From Cyclina sinensis (lineage: Eukaryota > Mollusca > Bivalvia > Venerida > Veneridae): 64,000 nucleotides of DNA. Both the position numbers and the translations under genes were made by a program. How positions within the stretch are numbered: position 1 is the first letter of the stretch; each line of letters starts with the position of its first letter. This document shows, one piece after another, positions 47,681 to 60,950 of this stretch. The stretch spans positions 42,174,627 to 42,238,626 of the forward strand of contig JAAONU010000013.1 in assembly GCA_012932295.1 (NCBI GenBank). Reading direction: 5' to 3'. The notes below the pieces were generated by a model. The model worked only from the letters and a program-made list of their open reading frames with translations, did no database searches and was not told where the DNA came from.

Positions 47681-50390
47681 GAGAGGATGAAAAATTAATC
47701 AACAAAAAAGGGAAGAGATAAGAAAACAAAGACCAATTAAATCACAGCGAGGATTGAAGGTCGGGGTAAAAGTAACCCAAAAAAATGAATGCTAGATTTA
47801 AAAACTCAAAGCTGAAGAGCTTTTATATTACTCAGTAAGCTAATTCTCTTCGTCAAGGGAAGAATTATATGCTAAGCTTGAAATGTTATTAAGAAAAATA
47901 ACCTGGTGTGCGGCCACGAATTCCAGTGCCTTTCAAAAATTCAAGTTCTAGTCAAAACCCTCTCTTGATATGTAAATTGCCAATATTCTGTCTTGGTTCT
48001 TTTTCTGGGCCCAGTTTGATCTGTACATCATCCAGTTCGTTTGATCCAGGTCATTCTCGTAAAACGGCATTTCGGACCTGGAATCAAAATAGTGTTTGAT
48101 GTTACGTCGTTAAAGGAAAACACCGCTCAAGATGCAGTCTCAAGTCTCTAAAAGCCCCGAAAGCCGTCAGTACGTAAGTATGTGGTTAACAAGTACATAG
48201 AATATTACGAGAACAATACAGAAAGCAGAATGTTTGACCTAAAAAAACACTTTAGTTGCTTACCTACTTTTCCCTATAGTTTATTTTACTTCTAGACCCA
48301 GTTTTTGCTTAGAATTCAAAAAGTCTAAATAACGAATAAAAACCATTCAGCTGAAATCTTTCCTCTTGCTATATAAAGGAATTTGGTTTATCAAAATGCA
48401 TAAACTGGTCATGTTGAATAACTTTTGAACAGAAAAATATAAAACAAAGATACAATTTATGTTTTAAAAAAAGGAAAGCTCAGTTGGATTCTAAGTGTGA
48501 CATGGGACAACTTATACTGCGGAAACTGCGACTGTCGATTAAGCAATGACTTGAACATCATCGATTAGAAACTCCTTGATGAGCTAACAGAATTCTATAC
48601 CATCATGGACTTTTATTTCATTGACTGTCACGTGATATTCAACATGCGTAGGTTAAATTGACCGAGGCAATAAAATTTACTTATGTCATTAGATACTGTT
48701 TCATAAAACAGATCAGTTTAAGCTTATAATTAAACAAACAGAACATTTAAAAGTGTTTGCATATTACGAAAAAGAATGTTATATTTATACACATGAACGC
48801 ATATACACAGATAGCTGGCTATGGTTTATAATATCTCATAATCAAAAAATCATGAATAGATTTGCATTTAGTTGTAAACTGCTTTAGAAATTTGATACCT
48901 TTCCCTTTTTCCACTTAACTGGTTGTTTCTTCAGAAATAAAAGTAGAATTTTAAAGAAGGTACCTCCAAATTTCCCATTTAGGCATAGTCAGTGATTTCC
49001 GAACGGAAGGCTTGATACACTATGATTAATTCGTCGTCGACCACTGAAAACGCCGCTTTTCTAGATAGTTTTCAGTTTTAAACTGAAATGTATTTGCTGT
49101 AGCCATTATTAACTTAACCCGATCTATCCTGCTTGTGTATTATACAGTTCATGTACATTTCAAAGCTGTATTTAGATATCGGGTATTTCAACAAATTGTG
49201 AAATAGCTGCGTTTGCGTATAGGCACTATCAGCTTATCCACCGAGTCCAAACGTTCAGTATAGACCCCTGGAGCATACCGCATGGAAAGCTCATTTTTAG
49301 GGAGCAAAACAGATGATCTGGTAAGAAAATCGTCCCGCTTTTCTTTGATAATGCATACATCAGAAAAAGATTTGTCCTATGTTGATCTCCTTTGATTACT
49401 TTATCCGATGGTCATCTCACATTTGCCAAAGTTCTGTTAACTTTTTAGCACACTCTCGACATACGCACTAGAAAATCCCGAAAATTGGTGAGATCGCTCA
49501 TTAAGTGTCAATATTTTGATAAAAATGCAAACAATTATTTGTTTACTTCCTCATATAAGGTAGTGAACAATTAAGCTTTCTTCTTTCCATAAACTTGAAG
49601 ATATCCCTTGAACACAGGCCTACGCACTTTAACATGTCTTTGGGTAGAAGTCGATAACCTGAAGAACAGAGCCGTATCGCTTCATCACAACATGAACTTA
49701 TGATTATCCAAAAACAAAACCATTAAAAGTATTCAAAGCAAAATTAAGAGGAGCCACATCTAACACTTTATGAAATAAAATCAAGATTTGTAAGAAAAAG
49801 AATAGGCCTACATGTAGTCTTAATTCTTTATCGTTAATAGAAGTAGATCTTGAGTCGGAGATTCTTGACTGTCTAAAATTTTATCAGATATTCCACTATA
49901 AGATTTTAGCAATTGTTCAGAGTCGAAGGCTATAACTGGTATTTCAACCTATTGCGTGCATTTCTGGTTAAGTTTGATGTAATTTCCAGGATCTCCAAGC
50001 AATTTATTCAGTCATAAATGTTTCGGGATTATAGATATTTTCCATTATTCAAGTGTCTGTGAGACAATAAAGTAAGACGTCAATCTGATTAAAATCAGCT
50101 CCTAAATAACGCTCTACCTTCTAACTGTAGTTAGATCGTCTACTTAAGTCAGATTGATAAGACGTCTCGTTCTGTTTGGACCAAATTAAGGGTCAAACTA
50201 TTTACTTGTCAGTTACTATTCCAGGACTATTCTAGATTTTATATTTTGCTGTCAGTTAAATCTTTCTATTGTTTTTTTGTGTGTCTAGATAATATGGTAG
50301 GACTTCTTATATGTAAGTGCTTATTAGAAAGACTAATTTGAATCTTAACGCCAAGGCATATCTTATCAAATGATATAGATCACATGATTA
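47681..50390. other. unannotated DNA, one weak inverted repeat
   Basis: At 47888-48085 the - strand has an exon-like segment (acceptor 'gattccag', then DDVQIKLGPEKEPRQNIGN and FLKGTGIRGRTPG before 'gttatt') with two stops. It may be part of the decayed gene to its right. At about 50070-50165 'gacgtcaatctgattaaaat' and 'tcagattgataagacgtc' form an imperfect inverted repeat, possibly a small MITE. Nothing else is recognised. Confidence 0.3.
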
Positions 50391-52205
50391 TTCAAAATGG
50401 TGGCCGTCTCGTTGGGTCTGGCAGAGGTATTGGTATGTGTGTTAACTTACTGGTTGTGTCGTCTAGAAAAGATCAGAAGAAATATAGATAAATTTGGTGG
50501 ACCTAGATCATTGCTAATCACAGAAAATGTTCATCAGCTTGAAAGAAACCCAAAGAGGTGAGTGTTTGTCGATTCCTTCATTCATACGTAGCATCTACTA
50601 TCTAGTGTCATTTACGAGCCGTTCGAGCAATCATTTTCATTTTCGACGTACTAGTAGGACATTGCCAGTCAAAAGTATATCAATATCCTAAAGCAGAAAG
50701 AATACCTGGACTACTATGGCAATTACTAATTGCATGTACAAGAGCTGAGATATTCTTTTTTGTGGTGATTGCTGCTTAAAGTAGAAAGATTCCTTGCACT
50801 ATCATTTTTCTATGCGTTGGAGATATGGTTACAACCTGTTCAACATACACAATTATAATAATAAATGTCATCTTATAAACCTGCGACTTTAAACTCTGCA
50901 GCCATATTTTTCCTGTAGTAAAATTTTAGTGTTGGCAAAGACCTAAAATGGTATTTTAGGTCTTTGATGTTTGAATTTGAGATTATAGATATGCAAGATC
51001 GGTTCTGAGGTCAGATTGCATTGCAAGCAAATAAAATTCAGTGTCTATAATTTCCTATGCACATGTAGTTTATATATATTTTACCTTTATGTGGTTAATA
51101 TTATAATTTACTAATTTCTTTTAAACGTATAGTGTTTTCAAAATAAGAATATTTGATGAAAATGGTATTTGCTTTTTTAACTTTTAAATAAATGAATGCG
51201 ACAATGTCTTCTAATTTACCGAAGCTAATTGAGAAAGTAAGGTCAAAATAGTTGAAAATTAGCAGGGCTTTAATTTCTAAAACAAGTCAATTATTACAAA
51301 AACGTCATAGTGATAGATACAATGGTAACTTATTCATTAGTTAATAAAAGTATAGTATCTTGTAAAGGTAGGTGCATGGATATGTTTTTAGTATCTCATA
51401 TTTTCTGTTCGTTTAAGGTGTGATCATAAAATTAGAGGCATGCTGTTAAGATAAAGAGGATTTCTTTGATCAGTTTTCAAGAGTAAACCTAACTAGTTTG
51501 GAAATCACCAGTCCATATCAAAAACTTTGTGTTAAATATTATAAAAAAAATGTCATGGGTTTTGTCTTGCCGTCATATTGTTTGGAGTGTCAATTTAATG
51601 CTGGTAAGCCTTTTTTTCAGATTTCACACAACATTTTTTTTCGATTGTTTGAAGAATATTCACATCGGCCTGTGTCAGTAAAGAACTAAATAATACGAAA
51701 ATTCATTTCAATTGTTATTATGTAATCAACTTCCTTAATTACTAGTTTTTGTTGTTTTAACTTTTAATCAGACTTACTGCTTTATATTATAGTTTTCAGC
51801 TGTTCTATGACAGAGATTTGACTTGTATCCTGATCTTTCAAACTGATTTTGACCACTATTATAACACTTGAAGTTAAAATGTTTGCTAGATTTTTTTAGT
51901 TTTCTTATGTTTGGCATAATTATGCCATATCACACTATATTATATATTAATATATATATATTATTAATTTATAATTATATATTATAATTTTTCAACTTTT
52001 TTTCCTTAGGTGACGGCTTGTTCATCAGGTTCCTGTACATTTTTGTTTAAGGTAGACAACTTTTATTAAATAATGTTCAAGTGAACTTAAATGTAATGAA
52101 ATAATATAATAAATAAGCACTGTTTGTTGGCTTTGTTTTGAGTTCGCTGTTAAGCTTGGAAATGCGGTTCAGTTTTATCACGCATGAACAACACGAGTCC
52201 TCCTT

Positions 52206-52228
52206 CCCCCCCCCCCCCCCCCCCCCCC
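52206..52228. repeat. poly-C tract
   Basis: A run of 23 C followed by AAAACCCCACCC. It generates a spurious proline-rich frame. Confidence 0.9.
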
Positions 52229-52632
52229 AAAACCCCACCCGCGATATCATTATTTATTTTAGCGAAACACGATTTACATGAAATTTCCGGCGTGTTACTG
52301 GCTGCTATTTTTCCTCAAAGCACAGTCAGATATATCCCCAGTTGTGATTGGCTGTTGATATACTTAATTTAGCCTGTGTCTAATGATCGGGTCAAAACAA
52401 AGATACAACTTGAAAATTTTCCTACGGCAGATATATGGAGAGTAACGGAAAAATCGTTCACGTGGGTTCCGACGATGGGTTTGTAAATCTTTCAAAAATT
52501 TCAATATACAAGAAAGGTGCACATAAGTGTTTATATAACTACCGTTATTTCTAAATCAGTTATGTTCATTTTGGGGCCTTTTAACAAATATTAAGTATTT
52601 GTTTGTTATTGTAAATCTTGAGACAAAGTGAC

Positions 52633-52851
52633 ACCAGGCGCGTAGCTACCAGTACGCAGATTACGCAGCTGCGTACACATTGGTCCAGATAATCGAGTAA
52701 TATTGGTGGAAAAAATATGACTTATTTTATGCCAAAAACCTGCCAAAACGCTCCTGAGATGATATACAGAAAAAAAAATTCCGGGGGAGCGTGCCCCCGA
52801 ACCCCCCTATGGTTCTGCGTACACTTTCAAAAGCCCTGGCTACGCCCCTGA
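52633..52851. mobile_element. short inverted-terminal element ('GGGGCGTAGCC' type MITE)
   Basis: The left end 'caggcgcgtagctacc' and right end 'ggctacgcccctg' are imperfect inverted copies. The interior has 'ccgggggagcgtgcccccga' and 'cgcagctgcgtac'. Elements with CAGGGGCGTAGCC ends are common non-autonomous DNA transposons in many animals. Flanking target duplications are not clear. Confidence 0.6.
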
Positions 52852-55275
52852 AGTCTGTTTAGGTGTATAGAGAAAACAACACAAGGTGTTCAGCCAAGTG
52901 TTGAGATATGGAAGGCACACCAGAAATGTGCATTCTTAGAAGAGGCGTTGTCATATAAGTTTACTCTAGCGTTTATTTTTGGTTTTATTATTATTTGTTT
53001 GTTTGCACAAATATTTGTTTGAAAGGCAAGTTTAAGGTTGACTGGAGAAAGTACTTAATATTTGTATTTGTAGGTTGATATAAATGCTAAACCAGTTTCG
53101 TGTCAAAGTTATTATACTATTTATATCTCATGTTACATAAATGGTCTGCAATTAGACATCTCTTTTGGAATCACTTAATTCAAAATTTAGTGAAGATAAT
53201 AATGTTGAAAAGGTGTATTATTTCAGGTATTAAGTATAAAGTTTTAAGGTCTGACAAACTTAAGCTGAGGCCAATCATATATGTATATGTAAAACATTAT
53301 AAAAGTGTGAGGTTTAAACTGCATAAAGCAATGTTTATTTTGAAATTCCCTTCAGTTATCTGTCATTATTGATTTTTTAACCTTATTTGATTCTGAATCT
53401 GTCCATTGTTCTATGCGCATATACAAATGAGGCTATTTTGCAGGACTAAACCCGAGTTCTTTATATATGAAGTAAGTAATTTTTACAATAAATTTTTATT
53501 TAGAGATCCTTTCTCATTTTCTTCTGTTAGTAAAGATAGAGAGTTTTGATTTTATGATAAAAATTTACATTTTGTTAATCTTCTTTTGAAGAAGAACTTA
53601 GCCAAATTACAAATTTTCTTGACATTTGTTCTTTTTCAGACATGGTCAAGTCTATCAGGAATGAAACAGGGTCTGCAACTTTTTATTTAAATCTTTTACC
53701 GGAAAAAGACAAATAGAATGCACCTACTGTGTAACTTTGCACGAAGAAATAAAATTGGACTGTTTGGGTGTTGATTTATAAAAGAATTTGTTAAGTTTTT
53801 ATATATTTAATTTATATTTAATTTTTTATGTTTATATATCATGTTTCATAAAACTAAGAGTACTAAAAGGTAGCCGATCTCAGGACTAATACTAACGCAA
53901 TTCTAATTGTTCAAACAAGATTGTTTACTTGTACACAATGTTAAATGAGATGAATAAAAGAATATAACAAATACATTTGTAGTTCGACAATATTATGGTC
54001 TTGTGAATTCTAGTTATTTCATATACGAGAATATATACAACTTTGAACGCCATGTTCCAATTCAGATGTAGACAGACAACGTGGAAATTCTGATAGATCT
54101 AAATTAAATCATTGTGGCTTTTAAAAAAATCACTATTTTACCTTTAGTAATTCGATCTATTCATTTCATTTAATTCAGTTTGAATTATGACTTGCACAAA
54201 TAGAATAGAATATTATATGAATTATTACAATATTATAAGTGTATTATGGTTAAAGTTATCTGGCTCAACCGAAAGCATTTTGAACATCTTATCCTTACCC
54301 CTTTTTTTCAATCCATTTCAAGGTAAGTTACAAGAAAGGGCATGATTTAAACAATAAATGCCCTAAAAAAGCAGGACTGTATTATTTTCGAGATTGTTAT
54401 TGAAATTTCAGTGGCATCCGCTGTAGAAAATTATGTCAATACTTCTCCGTTTTATACTTTTTTGATCACTATTTCGTATCAATTAAAATTGTTGTTGTTT
54501 TTTGGCATTTATATTTATTAACCTTTATAGTTAAAAGGTTAAGATCTATGAAACCTCTTATGAATAGCTGTCTTTTGTCCTTCATTTTTATTTTGCAGGG
54601 GATCGAGCGTTATTCATGTATACGTTATGGTACAGTTTCAGACGAGGTTTTCATATAATTTCCTGAAAATGGTGAAAAATTTGCACTCTCACAATTACAT
54701 CAATTAATCTGTAAGTGTATACATTTTCACAATATGCTTTTATTTAAATTTAAGTATTTGGTAGCCATATGAATAATTATAATCGTCTCAACAGCTTTAA
54801 ACTGCTAGGGAAAAATGAAGTGGGGGATAATTTTTTAAGCTATTTTTGCATCTAACCAGAGGAAACATATGCAGGTTTTAAAAGTACACACATGTAGCTT
54901 AACCTCGTTCATAGGCTCAGTCTTCAGTCGTGTGTATGAACCATCCTATCTTATTCTATGCAATTTCCTTATAAGCCAATACGTTTAATAAACATTATTC
55001 CTATCCAGTAGAACTGTTACTGAAATCTATGTTTGACAACACACTGGCAGTTTAAGCATTTTTGTCCAAGTTCGAACAAGATGCGCTTTAGATAAACATG
55101 TAAATAAGTTATATTTAAACACATCGTGTAAACAGACAAGTTATAACTCAACTGCGTCGTAAGTTTGCTGTAACTATGTTACTGCGCCTCAGTAATACAG
55201 GATTAAGTAAAAATAATTCTAAAATGCTTTTACAAGCTTTTTGTACTAAAGTATCAGTTTTTCTTTCGGCCTTAA

Positions 55276-55752
55276 AGGGATACACAGGCAAAAGAGTGCC
55301 CAAAAAATTAAAACTGATATAATTTGCTCAAATCACGTTCAATATGAAGAACTTTAAATTCAATTCTCAGTATGTTTGTAGTGAAATATGGGCTTGAACG
55401 TAAATATTTGAACGTTCTTTAACAAAAAGTAAAACGTGAGCGAAATCCCCGAGTTATTTTCAAATAGGTCATGTGACAAAAACAACCAGTCGTCGTTTCT
55501 CTTGGGTTATTTTTGCCGTAGATCACGTGACAGGTACTTCAACCGTCCAATCATTCACTGCGAAATTTAGCGCGAAATCTGAATTTTCCATCTAGACCCA
55601 CGTGAGTCAAGTTTAGAAACCACCCGGTTTTTCATTTATAAAGAGAAAATCTTTGTTACTGGGACTGATCATTGTGTTTATTTCGATCACATTTATAGTA
55701 TATTCATAGAAGGAATGAGAAAGAAAGCATAAAACTTTTGCCTGTATATCCC
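55276..55752. mobile_element. TTAA-flanked MITE (piggyBac-like)
   Basis: Terminal inverted repeats AGGGATACACAGGCAAAAG and CTTTTGCCTGTATATCCC (inverse complement) are flanked on both sides by TTAA (55272-55275 and 55753-55756). The paralogous site in copy A near 37519 reads 'ggtcttgaatgagataacc', i.e. without the insert and with a single TTGA in place of TTAA. TTAA duplication is the hallmark of piggyBac-type elements. No transposase is encoded. Confidence 0.8.
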
Positions 55753-55894
55753 TTAAAATGAGATAACCTACTTCTTGGGTCCAAGATATGAGCGCAAGTT
55801 CGCATAACTGTCTCAAATTTATTTCAGTAACTTCATAAATGAAAATTATTAAAATAAGTCTTTGAAAATAAAAAGAGTTATTGCATAAGACACA

Positions 55895-56286
55895 ATGGTT
55901 CTGAAATATACTCTTCTTGCGTTTTTTGGCGCTTTATTTTTTATTTAGATTTAGAGGATCAACCAAGAAAAGGAAGAATCCTCCGGGTCCAAAAGGTCTT
56001 CCTCTGGTAGGTTTGGCATTGGAGATCAACGAGGATAATATTCTTGAGAAGTTGTCTGAATACGCGGAGGAATATGGTGATATTTTTGGATTAAAGCTGA
56101 TGTCCAAAAACATCATTTGTTTCAACTCCTCCGGAGTGATACGGAAAGCTTTGGCCAGCGAGCCTTACATGAAGTATATGAAAGACAGGGTCAAGTTCTT
56201 TTACGCTGAGACAATGCTGTATGGCAGCCACAGTGTAGTGTTTTATGGGGACGCTCAGAGCAGTGTACACAGTGGAATGAGAAAAG
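55895..56286 (+). pseudogene. P450 exon 1 duplicate with one-base insertion
   Basis: 392 bases against 391 in exon 1 of the intact gene, closely matching throughout, including the start codon and the donor (AAAAG|gtaatt). An extra G in the anchor-coding part ('gcgttttttggcgctttatt' versus 'gcggtttttgcgctttatc') shifts the frame from the ATG at 55895 into a stop after 17 codons. The downstream part stays open in the +1 frame and keeps NPPGPKGLPLVGLALEINED, EPYMKYMKDR and SSVHSGMRKG. With no later exons, it cannot encode a P450 on its own. Confidence 0.85.
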
Positions 56287-56985
56287 GTAATTATTTATGA
56301 AGAAACCGACGGAAAAAGTCGTCAATGTTTTACGAAATGTTCAAAGCATGCCTTTATAACGCGAAATGAAATATGCACCTTTCTTGCCGAAATAAAAAGA
56401 TATCCGCTAAAATATTTGTATGTTTTCGTTGCTTTTGATAATAACTGTAGTACTAATGACTCCATATTGGTACTTTTTGGAAGAGTAAATTTCTTGGAAA
56501 CAAATTCTGTTCAGGTAAACGAACATTTTGATCCAGCCTCGATATCGATGCATTGCATGTTCTTATCTTTAAAAATTTTACATTATGTTAATGTAATCGG
56601 AAATACCATCCACTTTCAAATGGGTAGAGGTTTGCTGATATGTGTTCCGTTAGGGGCCATCGTAGTTTGTCTCTGGTGCCCTGAAGAGAAAAGTACGATA
56701 ACACGATGCGAAGATACGAAACCACGATGCGAGAACACGTTATTAATGATAAACTTTCTCAAATAGATGCATTTTAAACATTTCTTGTTAAATTATCAGT
56801 GACAATACATACCTTAATACCAACGAGTGTTCACCATTTGAAACATGTGTACTATTCTGTGACATAATTTGCACACGGAATTTTAATCATATATAGTTTC
56901 TCGGTGTTCTAATTTATGAAATGCCTGATAATCACAACGCACCTTGAGTAATGAAAAAATGTGAAAATAAATAGTAGCTTAAAAA

Positions 56986-59900
56986 CTCTCAGATAGTTGC
57001 CAGTCAGTTTTTTATTATTTTAACAACTGTACCTATAACTTTGCTGACCTTCTTCTAGTTGTAAATTTATCCGAAAACAATGTTTTCATATTCGAGTAAA
57101 ATCTTTGTATAATTTGTACATATCTGAAAGACCATAAACTGGCTGCCCAAATAAACCCTTTCAGTGTAAAGCAGGAAAGCGTGGTTTGTATGAGACAACA
57201 TTACTATGACGATTGTAAGAAACTGAAAGTTGATATACTGTAATACTATTTAGTTTTGATTCATTGTATACTCAACAACGATTGACCGCAATAGAGGGAG
57301 GGGGGAGATTACTTCAAGGTAGGTGCTAAAATTGCCCGGTTTTGAGATTTCAGTAAGTTGAGTAAGAAGTGTTTTGTTTCAGTAGTCCGTGTCAAATGGC
57401 ATTTTCTCAAAATCGTTCACTTATTCGGTGCTACTTGAGTTATGCCAAATTATTAAATTTTACGTGTGATCACACCTTGATGCAATACGTATTTCTTTAT
57501 TTCTTGCGATACTGGTAGTTGTCTTCTTGCTTCATTGTTTCTGTCCATGTTTGTAAATATTGTCAGTGTGTAAACAAAGCTGCGCCGCGCCTGACCAATT
57601 TAACTTTGTAAATACGTACTAATAAACTTTAACCTATACATAAAAGCTACCCAAGTAACAGATTTGTAAGTAATAGTAAAAATAGTTATTCTTCTTATTT
57701 TAATTCATAAACTTTCCTGAAAATATAGGCAAACTATCTTTCATAACATGAAGATGTGATTTATCGTGATTAAATCTGAAATATTTTCAAAAAATAGAGA
57801 GATAATTCAATTTAATTCCAGTTAAAGTTGTTGTTTAAAACCAAACTAAAGCAAAAGCACCAAAGAAAAATGATCGGCTCGAATGGGCTTTGACACCACA
57901 TTCTTCGGTGAAAATGTCTCAAACCTACACAAACCTACACAAACAATAATGTAGTTGGGAACTTGTCCGAGCTGACGTAAAGGCTTCCATTTACCGATTT
58001 GTAGACAAATGTACGCTTATAATAGTTCCTAGTTTAATTCTATCACTCTAACAAGGTTTTAACTGATGACATCTATAACATTTTAATATTCCACATAGTA
58101 AGTATAGGTTAATGTTTGTTATCGAAAGATTACATTTTTAACCACTCTAACTCGGCGCAGCCGAAGAGCGGTTAAAGTAACACACATTAATATATTTAAT
58201 GTATGGAATTATGTTTTGACGATACTGTTTATGTCTCCACCCAAAACATCGCTTGCGTGTAAAAACCTACAAGTCAAATTAAGTTTCGAGAATGCTTATG
58301 CTAATTGGATTCCAAAAGTCTTGTTTTAAAGATAAACTAACACATTAACACATTATATGCATCTGATCCCGCCTCCACGCGCATGCGTTAAAAGGTTTAT
58401 AACTGATATAGTTAATTCCGAGCATTCGTTAGTAAACCCAGAAACCGTGGTTTACCAAATTAAACCGGTCCAAAATTTGAAAAATACTGCTTTCGCATTG
58501 GTCAAAATAAAATTCCATACATTAACTTTCATAATACACCTTATAAAAAAATTCCATTAAGAAAGTTCCGAAAAAATGTCGGCTAGGTTGTAAGCTACAT
58601 ATTACAGGTTCAGTTATTAGAAACACAAACAAAACAGTAAAAGTATTGTTCAAAATCACAGTTTTCCTCGTCAGGTCACCTAGGAACAATGTTTAGGATT
58701 TAAGACAAAACGTGGTGAATGTATTAAGACTTTTAACATTGTTCTGTACAATACAGGGATATTGTTGGATGGACACACAGCGAGTCCAGTATGAATTTTT
58801 CAGCTGTGTATGAGCCCAAATGTATCTCGTATTTATTAAAAACAATGTTTAAAAATCTGTTAATTCTATATTTCATTTACTGATATTGTTGTATCCAAAA
58901 GAACATTTCATTTTATATGTATGAAAGAAATTGAGAAACATTTAACAATGTCTAAAACTAGCACTCGTGAAGTCTGGCAGCTCTCATGATACCTCTCTAT
59001 TGTAATTCAAGAAAAAGGTATGCAAATCAAGTATATCCGTACGGAGCTATCCATACTGAAAAAGCAGTATATTTAAAGCGACTTACTCACAGATGGGCCG
59101 ATGATGAAAAAAAAAGAAAATTTTTATACATCTAGAAAATAATCCTGTAATTGTGAAGAAAATCTAAACTCGGTTATTGACTCATTTTATGTTACAGAAA
59201 CACATCAAAATATAAAGTTTTACAAACTTTTATCGGTAAAAAATTTACCGTGTTAATCACGGGGTAGATATTTTAGTTATATCCTTACTTTTGACAAAAT
59301 ATGGGTAACTATAGTGGTGTAGATCGTCGATCTATATTTTACTGACCGAAAAGGGCATGGGTTCGAATCCTGGTGAAATCATAAGATTTTTTTCAGTTTT
59401 CATCGTGTATCAAATCAAAATATTACGTTTTTTATAGTATATTAACTTCTCTTAAATTTAAAAAAAAAACAGCTAAATTCTGTGAGTCAGTCTCTTTAAC
59501 ACACGTGCGTAAAAATACAGACATATACTCTATGCTTTTTGTGGTACAAACAGACGTCTTAGAATGGACGCCAAGATAAGATATAGAATAAATGTTATAT
59601 AGATTTACTTCAAGAACTTGACACAGCAATAACTTCAAACGTGGATTAAAGATTTTGTAAGTTTGTGTAAAGCCTGATATGGTATATTAAAGGTAAATTT
59701 TATAACAATACTTATTCTGCTGATGATGCCATTATCAGAGTAGCGTTTAGGCTAACTATTACACAACGTCTAAAAATTAGACATTCTCCCGTTTGTTGAT
59801 CCGAATTTACTAATATGTTACGCGGTCGAAAGTTATCTAACATAATGTGTCTCTATTTCCATTTTGCATCTGTTTAGTGCAATGTATCTTGTCCGTGTAA

Positions 59901-60535
59901 GAAACCTATGTTGTCCTATAGCCTCCATCATTCCATCATATTTCCATTTCCATCCCCAATAAGTATAATTACTGACACTGATTTTCACTTCCTGTTCTTT
60001 AGTTTTACTTTTAAGTACTTAGCCGGCCTTCCACAGTCTAACGATTTCATGGCATCACTTTCTTACACATGAGCACTTGCATTTGACTAAACACATATTA
60101 GAAATCTAAAACAACGAAAACAATGAACTAGCTTTCTAAATAACTGTAGCACAGTAATCTTGTAAATACTGACATGACATAACCCAACCGAAAGCTAGCA
60201 CGTTCAAGAGTTAGGACCATTCTGAGTGTAGAATTTTTGCAATTCTTTATGCAATTCTTCTATGCCAATCCACTCATAGGGCATATGCAAAGCCACGCAA
60301 AGGGAATATGCAAATCCGTGCATAGGGAATCTAAAACGTTGTCACGTTCTGATTCTTCTGCTAACTATATTGGGTGTAAAACACACTACATCAGTAGTTT
60401 TCGAACAATTCATATGGTCAAATCCTGAAAAAATACTTCGTCGAGTTTCTATCTCAAAGGTTAATACTTTGCATTTTAAACATAATTATGTTATTTTAAT
60501 GCCCATAAATGTGGGCATATCAAATGGCACAGACC
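56986..60535. other. unannotated DNA with small relics
   Basis: At 58137-58178 'ttaaccactctaactcgg' and 'ccgaagagcggttaa' form an imperfect inverted repeat. At about 59310-59385 the + strand carries 'gggcatgggttcgaatcctg', a tRNA B-box-like sequence, preceded by 'tagtggtgtagatcgtcg', most likely a SINE head. No gene is recognised. Confidence 0.4.
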
Positions 60536-60950
60536 ATCTGTCCGTCTTGTAGTCCGTCCGTCCGTGTGTCCTTCCTTTAATTTCTGTCATATCCAGTTTA
60601 TAACTTTGTAAAGCCTTGAAAGATTTTAAAAGAACTTGGCAGAAGTGTTCAACACATCAGGGTAACATGTCGCTTGCATTATCAAGGTCATGCAAGTTAA
60701 AGGTAATCAAATACTTTATATCTGAACACATTCGTGTCAAGAATGTATTTCTCTTATGCATGAAAGGATTTAGAAACAATTTTGCAAAAGTCAGTGAAGG
60801 GTTTTAAAATAGCTTAGCAGAAGAGTTTAATAAATCAACACGGCGTGTCGAGTAGACATATCCCTACTTAAAATGTCAAGGTCACAAAAGAATCTTTGTC
60901 CTTGACGAAATGGACTGACTTGGAACTTAGACTGTAACTAGATTGTGACC
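60536..60950. repeat. interspersed repeat with GTCCGTCCGTCC block
   Basis: 'tgtagtccgtccgtccgtgt' is followed by diverged blocks with 'agaacttggcagaagtg', 'caaggtcatgcaagttaaag', 'cattcgtgtcaagaatg' and 'tcaaggtcacaaaag'. Related in style to 44838-45685. The short + frame 60616-60807 is an artefact of it. Confidence 0.6.

Larger units (their letters stand above)
50397..53690 (+). other. possible short gene with P450-like N-terminus
   Basis: The first segment 50397-50557 encodes a membrane anchor (VAVSLGLAEVLVCVLTYWL) and then FGGPRSLLITENVHQLERNP, which resembles the anchor and GP-rich hinge of a microsomal P450. It ends at a good donor AG|gtgagt in phase 2. Two downstream segments continue in matching phase: 53444-53471 (after tttgcag, TKPEFFIYE, before gtaagt) and 53640-53690 (after tttcag, TWSSLSGMKQGLQLFI, stop). 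An AATAAA follows at 53748-53753. Joined, these give only 79 residues, with none of the P450 catalytic motifs. It could be a truncated P450 remnant, a minigene, or chance splice-like sites after a real P450 first exon. Confidence 0.35.
53872..56985. repeat. segmental duplication, copy B
   Basis: Collinear with 35745-38765. It carries a MITE (55276-55752) absent from copy A, and homology stops inside P450 intron 1. No P450 exons 2-7 follow in the rest of the window. Confidence 0.85.

Noticed and set aside
52184..52372. Proline-rich 62-codon frame
   Set aside because: Comes from a 23-base C run and has no other support.
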